Origin: an uncultured Clostridia bacterium
Lineage (GTDB): Bacteria; Bacillota_A; Clostridia; Christensenellales; Borkfalkiaceae
NCBI GenBank assembly: GCA_934292955.1
Contig: CAKQXZ010000012.1
Span: forward strand, 1-42,575
Direction: 5' to 3'
DNA: 42,575 nucleotides
Below, one piece after another: positions 15,495-23,287 of this stretch (its first letter is position 1; each line of letters starts with the position of its first letter). The translations under genes and the position numbers were made by a program. Under the pieces are notes generated by a model, which made no database searches, was not told the DNA's origin, and saw only the letters and a program-made list of their open reading frames with translations.

Positions 15495-16910
15495 TCAGTA
15501 TTCGTATTCTATTTCGACGGCGGAAATCCGCGCGCCCGGCACATGACAATCTATTGAAAAAGTGAAGGTATCGCCCTTAAGCCCTACCGCCTTTTTCTGC
15601 CGTTCTTTGCTGCCGAAAAAGTGCAATAATCGACTTCCGCGCTCACTTCTGACCGTAACGTCGATATCTGTAACCGTTCTTAAAGACAGCGCGGTAACGC
15701 ATTTTTTATCGGTCTTACCAAGGTCGCTTTTGCCGCTCACCCAATGCTTGTTAAGGGGCTTTGAAAAATTCTCGGCGTGCTCGGAAAGCGTTCCCGCGGT
15801 GTTTATGCCCTTTACCAGAAACAACATTCTCGCCTTGCTTTCGCCGCCCGCAACGATAAAATCTTTTACGTCCGAGCCCTTAATTATAGCGATATTGCCG
15901 TTATGGATATCGTACCGCACTATAACTTCGCATACCCCCGAATCGCCGCGCATGTACATTTTACAGTAATATTCGCCGTTGAAATAACCGCCTTTCGCGT
16001 CGGAATTATCTACATTTTCGAGTTTGCCGTCGAGTTTAGTCATAATGCGCGCCGGCGTTCCGCCAGAAAAGGAATAAAAACCGTCTTCGGCAAGATAAAT
16101 AATTCTGTCGCCGCTTATAGCTATGCTTTCGCCGTAAATTCTGCCCGACGAAGCGGCTATTCCGTCGACCGAAAACTCGGTCTGATCGCCGCTTGCCAAA
16201 ACTCTTACAATACCGTAGTTTGCAAAAACGTAAACATACCCGCCGAAAGACAGCACTTTAAGCAGACTGCCCGCACCTTCGCGTATATCGATAAACCCCG
16301 CTTCGTCAAGAGAAACTTTCCAGTTAAGCGGATCGAAGTCGTCGGAAAACCAGAGCGAAGTTTTTGTTCCGCTTTCGGTAGCGAAAAGTCTTTCGGAATG
16401 AACGCACATAGACGTTATGCTCGGCACGTCTTCGGCATCGGTAACGTTTTCTCCGTCGTAAATTTTAAGCGCACTGCCCGCGGAAAAAATCATAACGTCG
16501 TCGCTTTTGTAGTTGTATTCTACGGCGTAAGGCGCGGCAGTAAACTTAAGGTCATCTACTTTTGTAAAAGTTGCGTCGGTTTCGCCCGCCTTGTAAATAA
16601 AGCCGTCGGTGCAGTATACCATAAGGTATTCTTCGTATTTTCCGCTCGTCGAGTTATACTTTTTATAAAAGTACAGGCGCGTGGGCGTGGTGTTTTCGGC
16701 AAACAGCGGACTTATTCCAAAATCGGCTTTTTTAACGCCGCCGCCGTCTTTGAGCGTGCCGCCGTCGTATCTGAAATTATACGAAAAAGCGCACTCGCCG
16801 ACGGACAGATTTTCTTCGTCCTTTCTGCCGTTTACTCCGCCAGAAAAATCCCTTATCGTTACCTTTGCGCGGCGAACAGAGCCTATAGCGTTTTTCTTTG
16901 CGTAAAACAT
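15495..16910 (-). CDS. Phage tail-hub/DNA stabilisation protein, P22 gp10-like beta-propeller
   Basis: P22 gp10 forms the tail hub that plugs the portal after packaging. The 471-residue product starts with a basic leader and IRDFSGGVNGRKDEENL, a typical opening of podovirus tail-hub or nozzle proteins, then has NFRYDGGTLKDGGGVKKAD and repeated propeller blades: LFATESGTKTSLWFSDDFDP, YVYVFANYGIVRVLASG, DRIIYLAEDGFYSFSGG. A beta-rich C-terminal domain follows. The ATG is one base after the upstream stop, so translation is coupled. Intact, with no sign of decay. The call is by pattern and gene order. Confidence 0.75.
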   Translation of the reverse strand: MFYAKKNAIGSVRRAKVTIRDFSGGVNGRKDEENLSVGECAFSYNFRYDGGTLKDGGGVKKADFGISPLFAENTTPTRLYFYKKYNSTSGKYEEYLMVYCTDGFIYKAGETDATFTKVDDLKFTAAPYAVEYNYKSDDVMIFSAGSALKIYDGENVTDAEDVPSITSMCVHSERLFATESGTKTSLWFSDDFDPLNWKVSLDEAGFIDIREGAGSLLKVLSFGGYVYVFANYGIVRVLASGDQTEFSVDGIAASSGRIYGESIAISGDRIIYLAEDGFYSFSGGTPARIMTKLDGKLENVDNSDAKGGYFNGEYYCKMYMRGDSGVCEVIVRYDIHNGNIAIIKGSDVKDFIVAGGESKARMLFLVKGINTAGTLSEHAENFSKPLNKHWVSGKSDLGKTDKKCVTALSLRTVTDIDVTVRSERGSRLLHFFGSKERQKKAVGLKGDTFTFSIDCHVPGARISAVEIEYEY

Positions 16911-16911
16911 A

Positions 16912-17475
16912 TCAGCACCATCTTCCCGCTTTTATTTTAAGCTGTCTTTTTTCGGCAAGCCTTGCTTTAAGCGCGGCGTTGTATTTTGAAGCCCAGATTT
17001 CGGCGTCGGTTATCCTTCCGCGCTCGGTGCAATATTCCGTAGCGACGCCGTAAGCAAGTACATGTTCACCGATTATTCCGTCGGCATAAAAAGCTTCGTC
17101 GGTAATATTCTGAACGCCCGGTTTGAAATCGTATTCTATTATAACCTTTTCCGCAGTTACGCTCAAATGGTCGATAAACGCCTTATAGGGTAATTTTTTA
17201 CCGTTTTCGTCATAAACGGAATTTATTCTTACGGGCTTTTTTACGAACGACGAATACATAACTTTTCCGTCTGTTGCGGCAAACGCGCACTTGTCTTTAA
17301 GCGGCAGATATTCGCATGCGAGTTCGTCGATTATCACGTCGTAACAATGTTTTATAAGCTCCGCCCCTTCTTCGCAATATGCCGTATCGTCGGGAATTTT
17401 ATCGGACAGATAATTATAAACGTCGCTTTCGCCGACAAGTTTTGCCGCTTCGCACAACACTTCTTTAACCGTCAT
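16912..17475 (-). CDS. Phage head-tail adaptor, P22 gp4-like
   Basis: Adaptors of the P22 gp4 / T7 gp11 type form a ring under the portal. The 187-residue product opens with TVKEVLCEAAKLVG and has helices followed by DELACEYLPLKDKCAFAATDG, PVRINSVYDENGKKLPYKAF, then a helical C-terminal part with AYGVATEYCTERGRITDAEIW. This pattern is common in podovirus adaptors. It is placed between the capsid and the tail-hub genes, exactly where an adaptor is expected. GACAGGAG precedes the start at 17475. Confidence 0.68.
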   Translation of the reverse strand: MTVKEVLCEAAKLVGESDVYNYLSDKIPDDTAYCEEGAELIKHCYDVIIDELACEYLPLKDKCAFAATDGKVMYSSFVKKPVRINSVYDENGKKLPYKAFIDHLSVTAEKVIIEYDFKPGVQNITDEAFYADGIIGEHVLAYGVATEYCTERGRITDAEIWASKYNAALKARLAEKRQLKIKAGRWC

Positions 17476-17551
17476 ATTTTTCTCCTGTCAGTTTTGTTTT
17501 TTGCGCGCACCGTTCACGATACGCCGATTTCCGTTCTGCTCCGCACAAAAT

Positions 17552-17577
17552 CTTCGTGGTAAAAAATTACCACGAAG
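17552..17577 (-). terminator. Perfect hairpin after the major capsid gene (partial terminator or mRNA stabiliser)
   Basis: CTTCGTGGTAA and TTACCACGAAG form a perfect 11-bp stem with a 4-base loop, 12 bases after the capsid stop codon. The minus-strand tail is only ATTTTG, so termination should be partial. Such a site would let the capsid protein be made in excess over the tail genes. Confidence 0.65.
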
Positions 17578-17589
17578 GCGCGACATTTA

Positions 17590-18765
17590 TCAGGCTTCGG
17601 TAATACCCGAAAGCATAGCCTGACCGCAAGGTCTTGTGCAGATAAGGTCGGCGTATTTGACGAGAGTTGCGGAGTAAACGGGTTTGTTTGCAACCTGTTT
17701 GATAACTCTGCCGTCTTCGCCTTCGAGCCACTTCCAGTCGCACAGCTGATGAAGCGCAAAGTCGTCGGTGTTGAGCAGGTACATAGTGCCGTCGGGGCAG
17801 AATCTGTCGGAAACGACGGGTATGCCGTTATAAGACAAAGCTTTATAACCGCCCTTGAGTTCCATAACGTCGATGTTACGCTTGTAAGCGGCAAGGGCTT
17901 TCTGATAAGCGCGTTTTACGCCCGACGAACAAACGATGAAGTTAACTCTGCTACCCGCGTTTTCTTCGAGCGTGTCGATGGCTTCCTGAATGACCGTTTC
18001 GGTAATGGTGCCGACGTTGCTCTTCATGTGCGGAATAAGCCATTTGTGCGTTGCGCGATCAAGTCCGTAAATACTTCCCGTACTCGAGAAAATAGCCTTA
18101 AGACCGGTGATTTCTTTGCCGTAAGAATTCTGAACGGTGATAATGCTGTTTGCGGGAACGGTTGTGGAAGTAAGCGCGGTACCCGATACGGTTATTGTTT
18201 TGTTCGCTCTGTCGACTCCGGTTATACGTCTGCCCGCCGCGCCGCTTATAGCCGCGCCTGCGGAAGACAGAAAATCGATAACCATACCTTCGACTACGTT
18301 TTTAACGCTGTCGAGCGTAATGGTGCCGTCTTCGGCAATTTCGCTTACTTTACCGAGCGTGCCGTTGCCGTCGCCGAAAAGCATTCTGCCGAAGTTGAAA
18401 GAAGACGCTTTGAGCAGACCTTCCATTTCGGCGTTAAGCAGGTTGACGAACGCGCCGACGTTGTTTTCGGACGCGCGGACGGCTTTATCTGAAATTTCTA
18501 TAGTACCGTAAAGGTTTTTAAGGGTAAGCACGAACTGATCGTAGTTATTGCCTGCCGCCGCGGGAAGAGTTCCGTCTTCGGTACCCGCGCCGATACCGCC
18601 GTTTATTCCGTACTGCGCAAGACGGCGGATTTCTTTACCCCACACGTCCTGCGTGGTCTGCTTGATCTTTGCGAGCAAAGGGTTGACTGCGGTGTTGAGT
18701 TGCTCGGAAACGACTCCGAGATAGAGTGATTTAAGCGCGTTATCCGCACTGTTCATTGTTACCAT
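17590..18765 (-). CDS. HK97-fold phage major capsid protein
   Basis: The 391-residue product begins NSADNALKSLYLGVVSEQLN, has the E-loop-like region around residues 30-110 (QTTQDVWGKEIRRLAQYG, LYGTIEISDKAVRASENN), an inserted beta-rich region at about 165-215 with SSAGAAISGAAGR, and a C-terminal P-domain part with NFIVCSSGVKRAYQKALA, YNGIPVVSDRFCPDG and MYLLNTDDFALHQLCDWKWL. These blocks are typical of capsid proteins of clostridial prophages. No frameshift or loss is visible. The first ATG (18765) is chosen because AAGGAGAAAAAT lies before it. The gene is followed by a strong hairpin. Confidence 0.88.
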   Translation of the reverse strand: MVTMNSADNALKSLYLGVVSEQLNTAVNPLLAKIKQTTQDVWGKEIRRLAQYGINGGIGAGTEDGTLPAAAGNNYDQFVLTLKNLYGTIEISDKAVRASENNVGAFVNLLNAEMEGLLKASSFNFGRMLFGDGNGTLGKVSEIAEDGTITLDSVKNVVEGMVIDFLSSAGAAISGAAGRRITGVDRANKTITVSGTALTSTTVPANSIITVQNSYGKEITGLKAIFSSTGSIYGLDRATHKWLIPHMKSNVGTITETVIQEAIDTLEENAGSRVNFIVCSSGVKRAYQKALAAYKRNIDVMELKGGYKALSYNGIPVVSDRFCPDGTMYLLNTDDFALHQLCDWKWLEGEDGRVIKQVANKPVYSATLVKYADLICTRPCGQAMLSGITEA

Positions 18766-18778
18766 ATTTTTCTCCTTA

Positions 18779-19483
18779 TCATTTTTTTCTTAAAACCGAA
18801 ACCGCCATTTTACCGGCTTCGGCAATAGACGAAGGCTTGACGGGCGGCGCAACAACGGATACTCCGCTCGCCCCCGCAAGAAGCCTTTCGCCCTTGGCGG
18901 CGTAAACGTCCGCCAGATATCCGCGTATGATTTCGTCGCGCACGGATTTGGTGTTTAACGCACGCTCTAAAATAAACTCGTCGTTCACCTTTTTGCGCTC
19001 GTTTTCAAGCAAATCTTTAAGCACGGCGATATACGCGCGGTCAAGAAAACCGCTCTCAGCTTCGCCTGCCTGCTCGGCTTTTTGGACAATCTCTTCGGCA
19101 TAAAGTCTTGCTTCGGGATTGTCTTTCAGAAAGCGTTCGGCTTCACGGGCGATGCGTCCGTCTTCGCCGACCGAACAAGAGTCCGCTTCGATCCTTTCTT
19201 CCGCCGCACTCCCCGTTTCATCTTGTACGACTTTCGATTCGGCACCCGTTTGCGATTGTTCTTGTTTCAGTTCGGCATTTTCCCTTTCCAACTCCCGAAG
19301 TCGCTGACTGCGTTTGGTAAATTCCGACTCCAGTTGATTGTACGCTTTCAAAAGAGATTGAGCGTCGGCAAATTTTCCGCCGAGAGAGAGCGCAATTTCA
19401 ACCGGTTGCGTTGCGCTTTGTTCCTTTTCGTCCGCAATCTCTTTTCCGCCCGCGTCAGAAAGAGCGATTTTATCTTTTTTCAT
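18779..19483 (-). CDS. Phage scaffolding-like protein
   Basis: A protein of about 234 residues, acidic and helical, with a coiled coil in the first third (LLKAYNQLESEFTKRSQRLRELERENAELKQEQ) and a low-complexity acidic middle. It lies between portal and capsid, the usual place for scaffold. I choose the ATG at 19481-19483, with AGGGGGA eight bases upstream; an in-frame ATG at 19508-19510 would add nine residues. The chosen start overlaps the portal stop by 14 bases. Sequence itself is not diagnostic; the call rests on position, size and coiled-coil character. Confidence 0.65.
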   Translation of the reverse strand: MKKDKIALSDAGGKEIADEKEQSATQPVEIALSLGGKFADAQSLLKAYNQLESEFTKRSQRLRELERENAELKQEQSQTGAESKVVQDETGSAAEERIEADSCSVGEDGRIAREAERFLKDNPEARLYAEEIVQKAEQAGEAESGFLDRAYIAVLKDLLENERKKVNDEFILERALNTKSVRDEIIRGYLADVYAAKGERLLAGASGVSVVAPPVKPSSIAEAGKMAVSVLRKK

Positions 19484-21431
19484 TTTCATTTCCCCCTGCC
19501 ACTTCCGCAAGCATTGACTTGTGCTTGCGAAGATGCGCCAAAATTTTGTTTTTGATTTTGTCTTTGCCGTCGAAATCTTCCGAAAGCAAAAATCTTGTAT
19601 GCTCGGTTATATGCACCGAATGATCGTCGAATTCTTCCGGCTCGAAATCGTCGGTTAAAAAGCCGATATTTTCGCGCTGAGCCTTATCTATGTGCAGGTT
19701 CGTAATGTCCTGCGCTCCCGATAACGTGCCGAAGCCCAACAGTTCGAGTATTTTCGCCTTGGTGCGCTGATTCATGTTTCCGTCGTCGTCGGAAAGCAAA
19801 CCCGCTTTTAACATATCGTAAACCGCGCTCTTTTTCTGTGCGGGGCTTGAAGAAAGTTCGTTTTCGGTATCGAACACCACGTCGTCGCTCGTTAAATCGT
19901 CCGAATTGAAATAATAGAGTTCGACCGAGTTCCCGCGCCCCGCAACCCGCATCATTCTTGCGGGCTTTGCATACTGACGGAACAAACGTATTATCTGCCG
20001 ACCGATAAGCCTTACGGCGCGGCGAACGTTTTCGGCGGACGTTGTAAGACGGGTTTCGTCCTGCTCTACCATAAGTTCGAGCGCAACGCCGCTTACGTTA
20101 GCGGACAGCACGTCGGAATTTCTCGAAAACTCGCTTACGCCGCTGACGTTGATAAATTCCTGTTCGAGCCGCGTTTCTTCATAGGTGAAATCGGGCGGAA
20201 CGCTTGCGGAAGTCATAAAGCGCGGCGGCGTGGAACCCTGCCTGTAAACAAGTACTTTGCCGGGCGAAAGCCCGTCTTCGGCAAGCGCGTCGGCATCGAT
20301 CGAGCCGTCTTCGACCGTAACCACGCCCATACTTACTCTGTTAAGATACTCGTGCTTGCGGTTTTTTACGGCGTTGTATGCGCGCTGCAAAGGGATAAGC
20401 CTGTCTATAACGCTGACTCCGAAAAAACACCCCGCCTGATTTATGGAAATCTGTCGAACGAAGGGAAAAATTCTTCTGCCTTCTTCGCCGTTGATATACG
20501 GCAGTTCACGCACGGCAAGGACTTCGCCCGCGGCAACCGTAACCACTCGCCCGTTGGGATACTTTTCGCTCGGTTTTTCGTAACGCTCTATAACGACAAC
20601 GCTGTCGTGCATCGTGCCGCCGGTTATTCGTTTGGTGAAAAAACCGTTACTGCCGCAGGTGTTTTTTTCGAGCGTAAAAACGTCAACATCGGCACCGACG
20701 ATTCTTTTGCCATATAACGCCGCTACGTCGTCAACGTGCATGGCGCGGGCATGAATGATACTTTTCTGGTCTTCGATATCTTCGCGGAACAAACTTTCGG
20801 GATAAATATCGAAAGGCGATAACGCTTCTACCCTGACGTCGCCTTCGTAAACGGGCTTGCCGCCATCCGCGCCGCCTATCTTTTTGCCGCTTTCGTAATC
20901 CCATGTAACTTTATAAAACGCAGTGCCGAGCGATTCGCTCCACAAGGTCGCTTTATAAATAATATCGCTCATTTCGAGCCGCGAAAAGGTAGACGCTAAA
21001 AGTGCGCTTGCCATTTTTGCGGATTTAAGGTCGCGCTCGTCTTCACCCGATGCCCTTACCGACATAGTAGGACGAACCCTTGCAAGCTTGGCGATTCTTG
21101 TTTCTACAATGGGCGCGATATGATTGTAAACGTTGCGGCCCTGCCAGAAATAATCTTTTTCTTCTTCGTCGATATCGCCCGTAGGCGCGATTTCGGCGTA
21201 TTGATTGCCCATAAGATAATTCAGGTTAAGTTTCCACTGTTGCTCGAACGTGCGCCGTTCTTCGCGCCTGCGCTCGTAATCTTCGGTAACTTCTTTGGCA
21301 AGCAATCGGTTTTCGTCAATTGCCGATTCTACGTCCGAGCCGTTTTTTTGTTGTTTGCTTTCTTTTTCAGCCGAAATTTTACCGGCGCCGTTATTTTGCA
21401 AACTGTTTTCAGACTCCGTCTTTTTTTGCAT
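19470..21431 (-). CDS. Phage portal protein, P22 type
   Basis: The portal is the dodecameric ring through which DNA enters and leaves the capsid. The 653-residue product has a hydrophilic N-terminus (1-45), then RRREERRTFEQQWKLNLNYLMGNQY, NVYNHIAPIVETRIAKLARVRPTM, ESLGTAFYKVTWD, a P22-like core with VRQISINQAGCFFGVSVIDRL and the long helix LQRAYNAVKNRKHEYLNRV (about 340-365), and VDEN-type C-terminal segments. This matches the P22-like portal family in layout and length. Overlaps the upstream small gene by 23 bases. GGAGGGAAAG precedes the start. Intact. Confidence 0.87.
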   Translation of the reverse strand: MQKKTESENSLQNNGAGKISAEKESKQQKNGSDVESAIDENRLLAKEVTEDYERRREERRTFEQQWKLNLNYLMGNQYAEIAPTGDIDEEEKDYFWQGRNVYNHIAPIVETRIAKLARVRPTMSVRASGEDERDLKSAKMASALLASTFSRLEMSDIIYKATLWSESLGTAFYKVTWDYESGKKIGGADGGKPVYEGDVRVEALSPFDIYPESLFREDIEDQKSIIHARAMHVDDVAALYGKRIVGADVDVFTLEKNTCGSNGFFTKRITGGTMHDSVVVIERYEKPSEKYPNGRVVTVAAGEVLAVRELPYINGEEGRRIFPFVRQISINQAGCFFGVSVIDRLIPLQRAYNAVKNRKHEYLNRVSMGVVTVEDGSIDADALAEDGLSPGKVLVYRQGSTPPRFMTSASVPPDFTYEETRLEQEFINVSGVSEFSRNSDVLSANVSGVALELMVEQDETRLTTSAENVRRAVRLIGRQIIRLFRQYAKPARMMRVAGRGNSVELYYFNSDDLTSDDVVFDTENELSSSPAQKKSAVYDMLKAGLLSDDDGNMNQRTKAKILELLGFGTLSGAQDITNLHIDKAQRENIGFLTDDFEPEEFDDHSVHITEHTRFLLSEDFDGKDKIKNKILAHLRKHKSMLAEVAGGNENEKR

Positions 21432-21609
21432 TTTTCTTTCCCTCCGCCTTGATTTTTTGGGCTGCTTCGTGATAAAAATCCCTTAAACAACCCGAACAAA
21501 TACACATCTGCTCTTCGTCGCCGACGTCCATAATCAACCGATATTCGGCAACGCGGTCGCAACCTTTTACGTCGCAAACGGTTTTATACTCGTTTTTTAC
21601 TATCTTCAC
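21409..21609 (-). CDS. Small Cys-rich protein of the phage-like cassette, possible zinc ribbon
   Basis: A 66-residue protein with the pattern C-x4-C near the N-terminus (CDVKGC) and C-x-C-x2-C later (CICSGC), followed by a lysine-rich tail. The starting codon is GTG at 21607-21609, with GGGGAGAAAAGG upstream. It overlaps the previous gene by 26 bases and the portal gene by 23, the dense packing expected of a phage operon. No family recognised; might be a DNA-binding zinc ribbon. Confidence 0.6.
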   Translation of the reverse strand: MKIVKNEYKTVCDVKGCDRVAEYRLIMDVGDEEQMCICSGCLRDFYHEAAQKIKAEGKKNAKKDGV

Positions 21610-21901
21610 TTTTGCCTTTTCTCCCCGTTTCCTTGGAATCTTTCAACATTTTAAGCAATCGCTGTTTTTCTTCTTCAAGTTGCTCGTCCGTCATTAAAGA
21701 ATAATCGTCTTCGCCCGATTCTTCAAGCAATAATTTCGCCGCGGAAATATCGGGCGGTACGTTTTTGCGCGTTATTTTTTTGCGAACCATCGTAATGTCG
21801 TCGCCGCTGCCGGAATACTCTTCGACAGTTTCTTCGGTATCGTACCCGACTGCCCGTTTAATAAGCGCGTCGCGAATTTTTTCAACAATTTTGCTGTCCA
21901 T
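21584..21901 (-). CDS. First gene of the phage-like cassette, possible small-terminase-like protein
   Basis: A 105-residue mostly helical protein. The block MVRKKITRKNVPPDISAAKL followed by LLEES (about residues 38-62) resembles the segment with KxVPPDxxA seen near the C-terminus of many phage small-terminase-type proteins. The N-terminal helix KIVEKIRDALIKRAVGYDTEE also fits. The C-terminal third is an acidic, lysine-rich coiled region. It is the first gene after the promoter. The large terminase that would normally follow is missing: portal comes next but one. Function is a guess from one motif. Confidence 0.5.
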   Translation of the reverse strand: MDSKIVEKIRDALIKRAVGYDTEETVEEYSGSGDDITMVRKKITRKNVPPDISAAKLLLEESGEDDYSLMTDEQLEEEKQRLLKMLKDSKETGRKGKSEDSKKRV

Positions 21902-21965
21902 CGATTCTCCCGATTATCAAATCTCTTACCCCCTTTGTCTTCCGTTCCTTCGCTCCACGCAAGTT

Positions 21966-21993
21966 ATAATACCGCACTTTTTTCGTTTTTCAA
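21966..21993 (-). promoter_or_regulatory. Sigma-A-type promoter of the phage-like cassette
   Basis: Minus strand TTGAAA, 16-base spacer, TATTAT, about 65 bases upstream of the first cassette gene. No operator or repressor gene is visible nearby. Confidence 0.6.
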
Positions 21994-22081
21994 GAAAGTT
22001 ATGACACACATTTTTACATTTTTTATTGCTGATTACAATCATTATAATAAACAATAAAAAAGATAAAAAATAAAACAAAAA

Positions 22082-22120
22082 CCCCGCTATAAGTCGATTA
22101 ACGGCATATAGCGGGGTTTT
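22082..22120. terminator. Bidirectional intrinsic terminator at the end of the glycan operon, containing the recurrent element in its loop
   Basis: CCCCGCTAT and ATAGCGGGG form a 9-10 bp stem around a loop that is a copy of the CTATAAGTCGATTA element. A-rich on the left and T-rich on the right, so it can terminate in both directions; on the minus strand the U tract is TTTTTGTTTT. It lies 16 bases after the phosphatase gene. The rest of 21902-22135 holds only the cassette promoter and AT-rich sequence. Confidence 0.85.
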
Positions 22121-22135
22121 ATATATTCAATTAAA

Positions 22136-23269
22136 TCAAAGCATGATATTCATTATTTCGTCGAGATTTTCGCTCGGAACGCCGTTTGCGACAAGACAGC
22201 GGTAGATTTTATCGCTCAGCTTATCGCCGTCGAACGACTGCACATAGTTAAGATAGTTATTCTGAATATTCGAAATACTGCGGGAGCCGCCGATATTTCC
22301 GAAGTTGGAGAATAAAAAGTCGCGGTATAAATCTTCTTCGTCGACGCCGAGAAGTCCGTTTACGAGAAAGGAAATCATTCCCGTGCGGTCGGTGCCGATA
22401 TTGCAATGATAAATTATAGGATAGTTATCTATATCCGAAAGAATTTCAAACACCTTAACGAGTTCTTCGGCGTTGCCCGTAATGTAATTGGAAACGTTAT
22501 AGTTCATAGGGCATTGAACATAGTTGACGCTTTCACCCAAAGGACTTGTATCGGTAAGCCCGCCGACTTCGTTATTTTTGACCAGACGAAGATCGATTTC
22601 AGTTGTGATTCCGAGATAATCGAGCATTTCTTTTTTGCCGTTTTCGGTAATTTCGACTTTAATTTGAGAAGTGTTGCTTTCGTTAAGTCTGCCGCAACGG
22701 TAAAGGAGCCCTTGCTTGACTTTTACGCCCGATTCGGTCTGCCAGCCGCCAAGGTCGCGCATGTTGGTAACGCCTTCTATATAAAGATTACGCGGGGCGT
22801 TTGCGGTCGTTCTGAACGTCGACGTTTCGGAAAGATACGTTTTTCCGCTTTCGGTTTCGGCTTCGACCGCGCAATAATAGGTATAACCCGACATAAGATT
22901 GTAAACGTCTGCAAAAGTTTCGCTTGTGCGGTATTCGCGGACATTTTTTGTAAACTTTTTATCAGTGCCGAGTTTTACGGTGTAGCCCGAAATTTTTTCA
23001 GTCATTCCGCCCGTCGCCTTTGCAGACCAGCCGATTCCAAGCGCTTCGGGAATGCTCTTTTCCGCCTTACCGTTTGCATAAAGACCTATTACAGAATAAT
23101 GGTCTTCGAGATAGGCTTTCTGAAAATCGGTATGGAAATCGAATTCGGCGTCGATTTTTTGCAGAACTACTTTGTAGCCCGCAGACTCGCCGCCGCAACC
23201 GATAAAACTTATCGACAAGAAGCATACGGCTATAATCAGCGCGTAAATTCTGAAACGTTTTTTCATCAT
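22136..23269 (-). CDS. Secreted tyrosine-phosphatase-like lipoprotein
   Basis: The 377-residue product has a signal peptide with lipobox FIGC (Cys25), a beta-sandwich (fibronectin type III-like, about 60-155, ending SGYTYYCAVEAETESGKTYLSETSTF), and a phosphatase domain from about 160 (NMRDLGGWQTESG, YRCGRLN). The P-loop is HCNIGTDRTG, matching HCxxGxDRTG of the Y_phosphatase3 family, whose members hydrolyse phosphotyrosine, phosphoserine or phosphoinositides. All catalytic residues are there. It is the last gene of the glycan operon, 18 bases after the GH36 gene. An extracytoplasmic enzyme that removes phosphate groups from glycan or host molecules is inferred. Confidence 0.87.
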   Translation of the reverse strand: MMKKRFRIYALIIAVCFLSISFIGCGGESAGYKVVLQKIDAEFDFHTDFQKAYLEDHYSVIGLYANGKAEKSIPEALGIGWSAKATGGMTEKISGYTVKLGTDKKFTKNVREYRTSETFADVYNLMSGYTYYCAVEAETESGKTYLSETSTFRTTANAPRNLYIEGVTNMRDLGGWQTESGVKVKQGLLYRCGRLNESNTSQIKVEITENGKKEMLDYLGITTEIDLRLVKNNEVGGLTDTSPLGESVNYVQCPMNYNVSNYITGNAEELVKVFEILSDIDNYPIIYHCNIGTDRTGMISFLVNGLLGVDEEDLYRDFLFSNFGNIGGSRSISNIQNNYLNYVQSFDGDKLSDKIYRCLVANGVPSENLDEIMNIML

Positions 23270-23287
23270 AATCGGTTAATATCCTTG

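Noticed and set aside
15777..16940. Plus-strand open frame of 387 codons
   Set aside because: Antisense shadow of the tail-hub gene; composition Tyr/Phe/Val/Arg-rich as usual for such shadows.
13378..21901. Complete inducible prophage
   Set aside because: Large terminase, integrase, repressor, replication, lysis and attachment sites are not visible.
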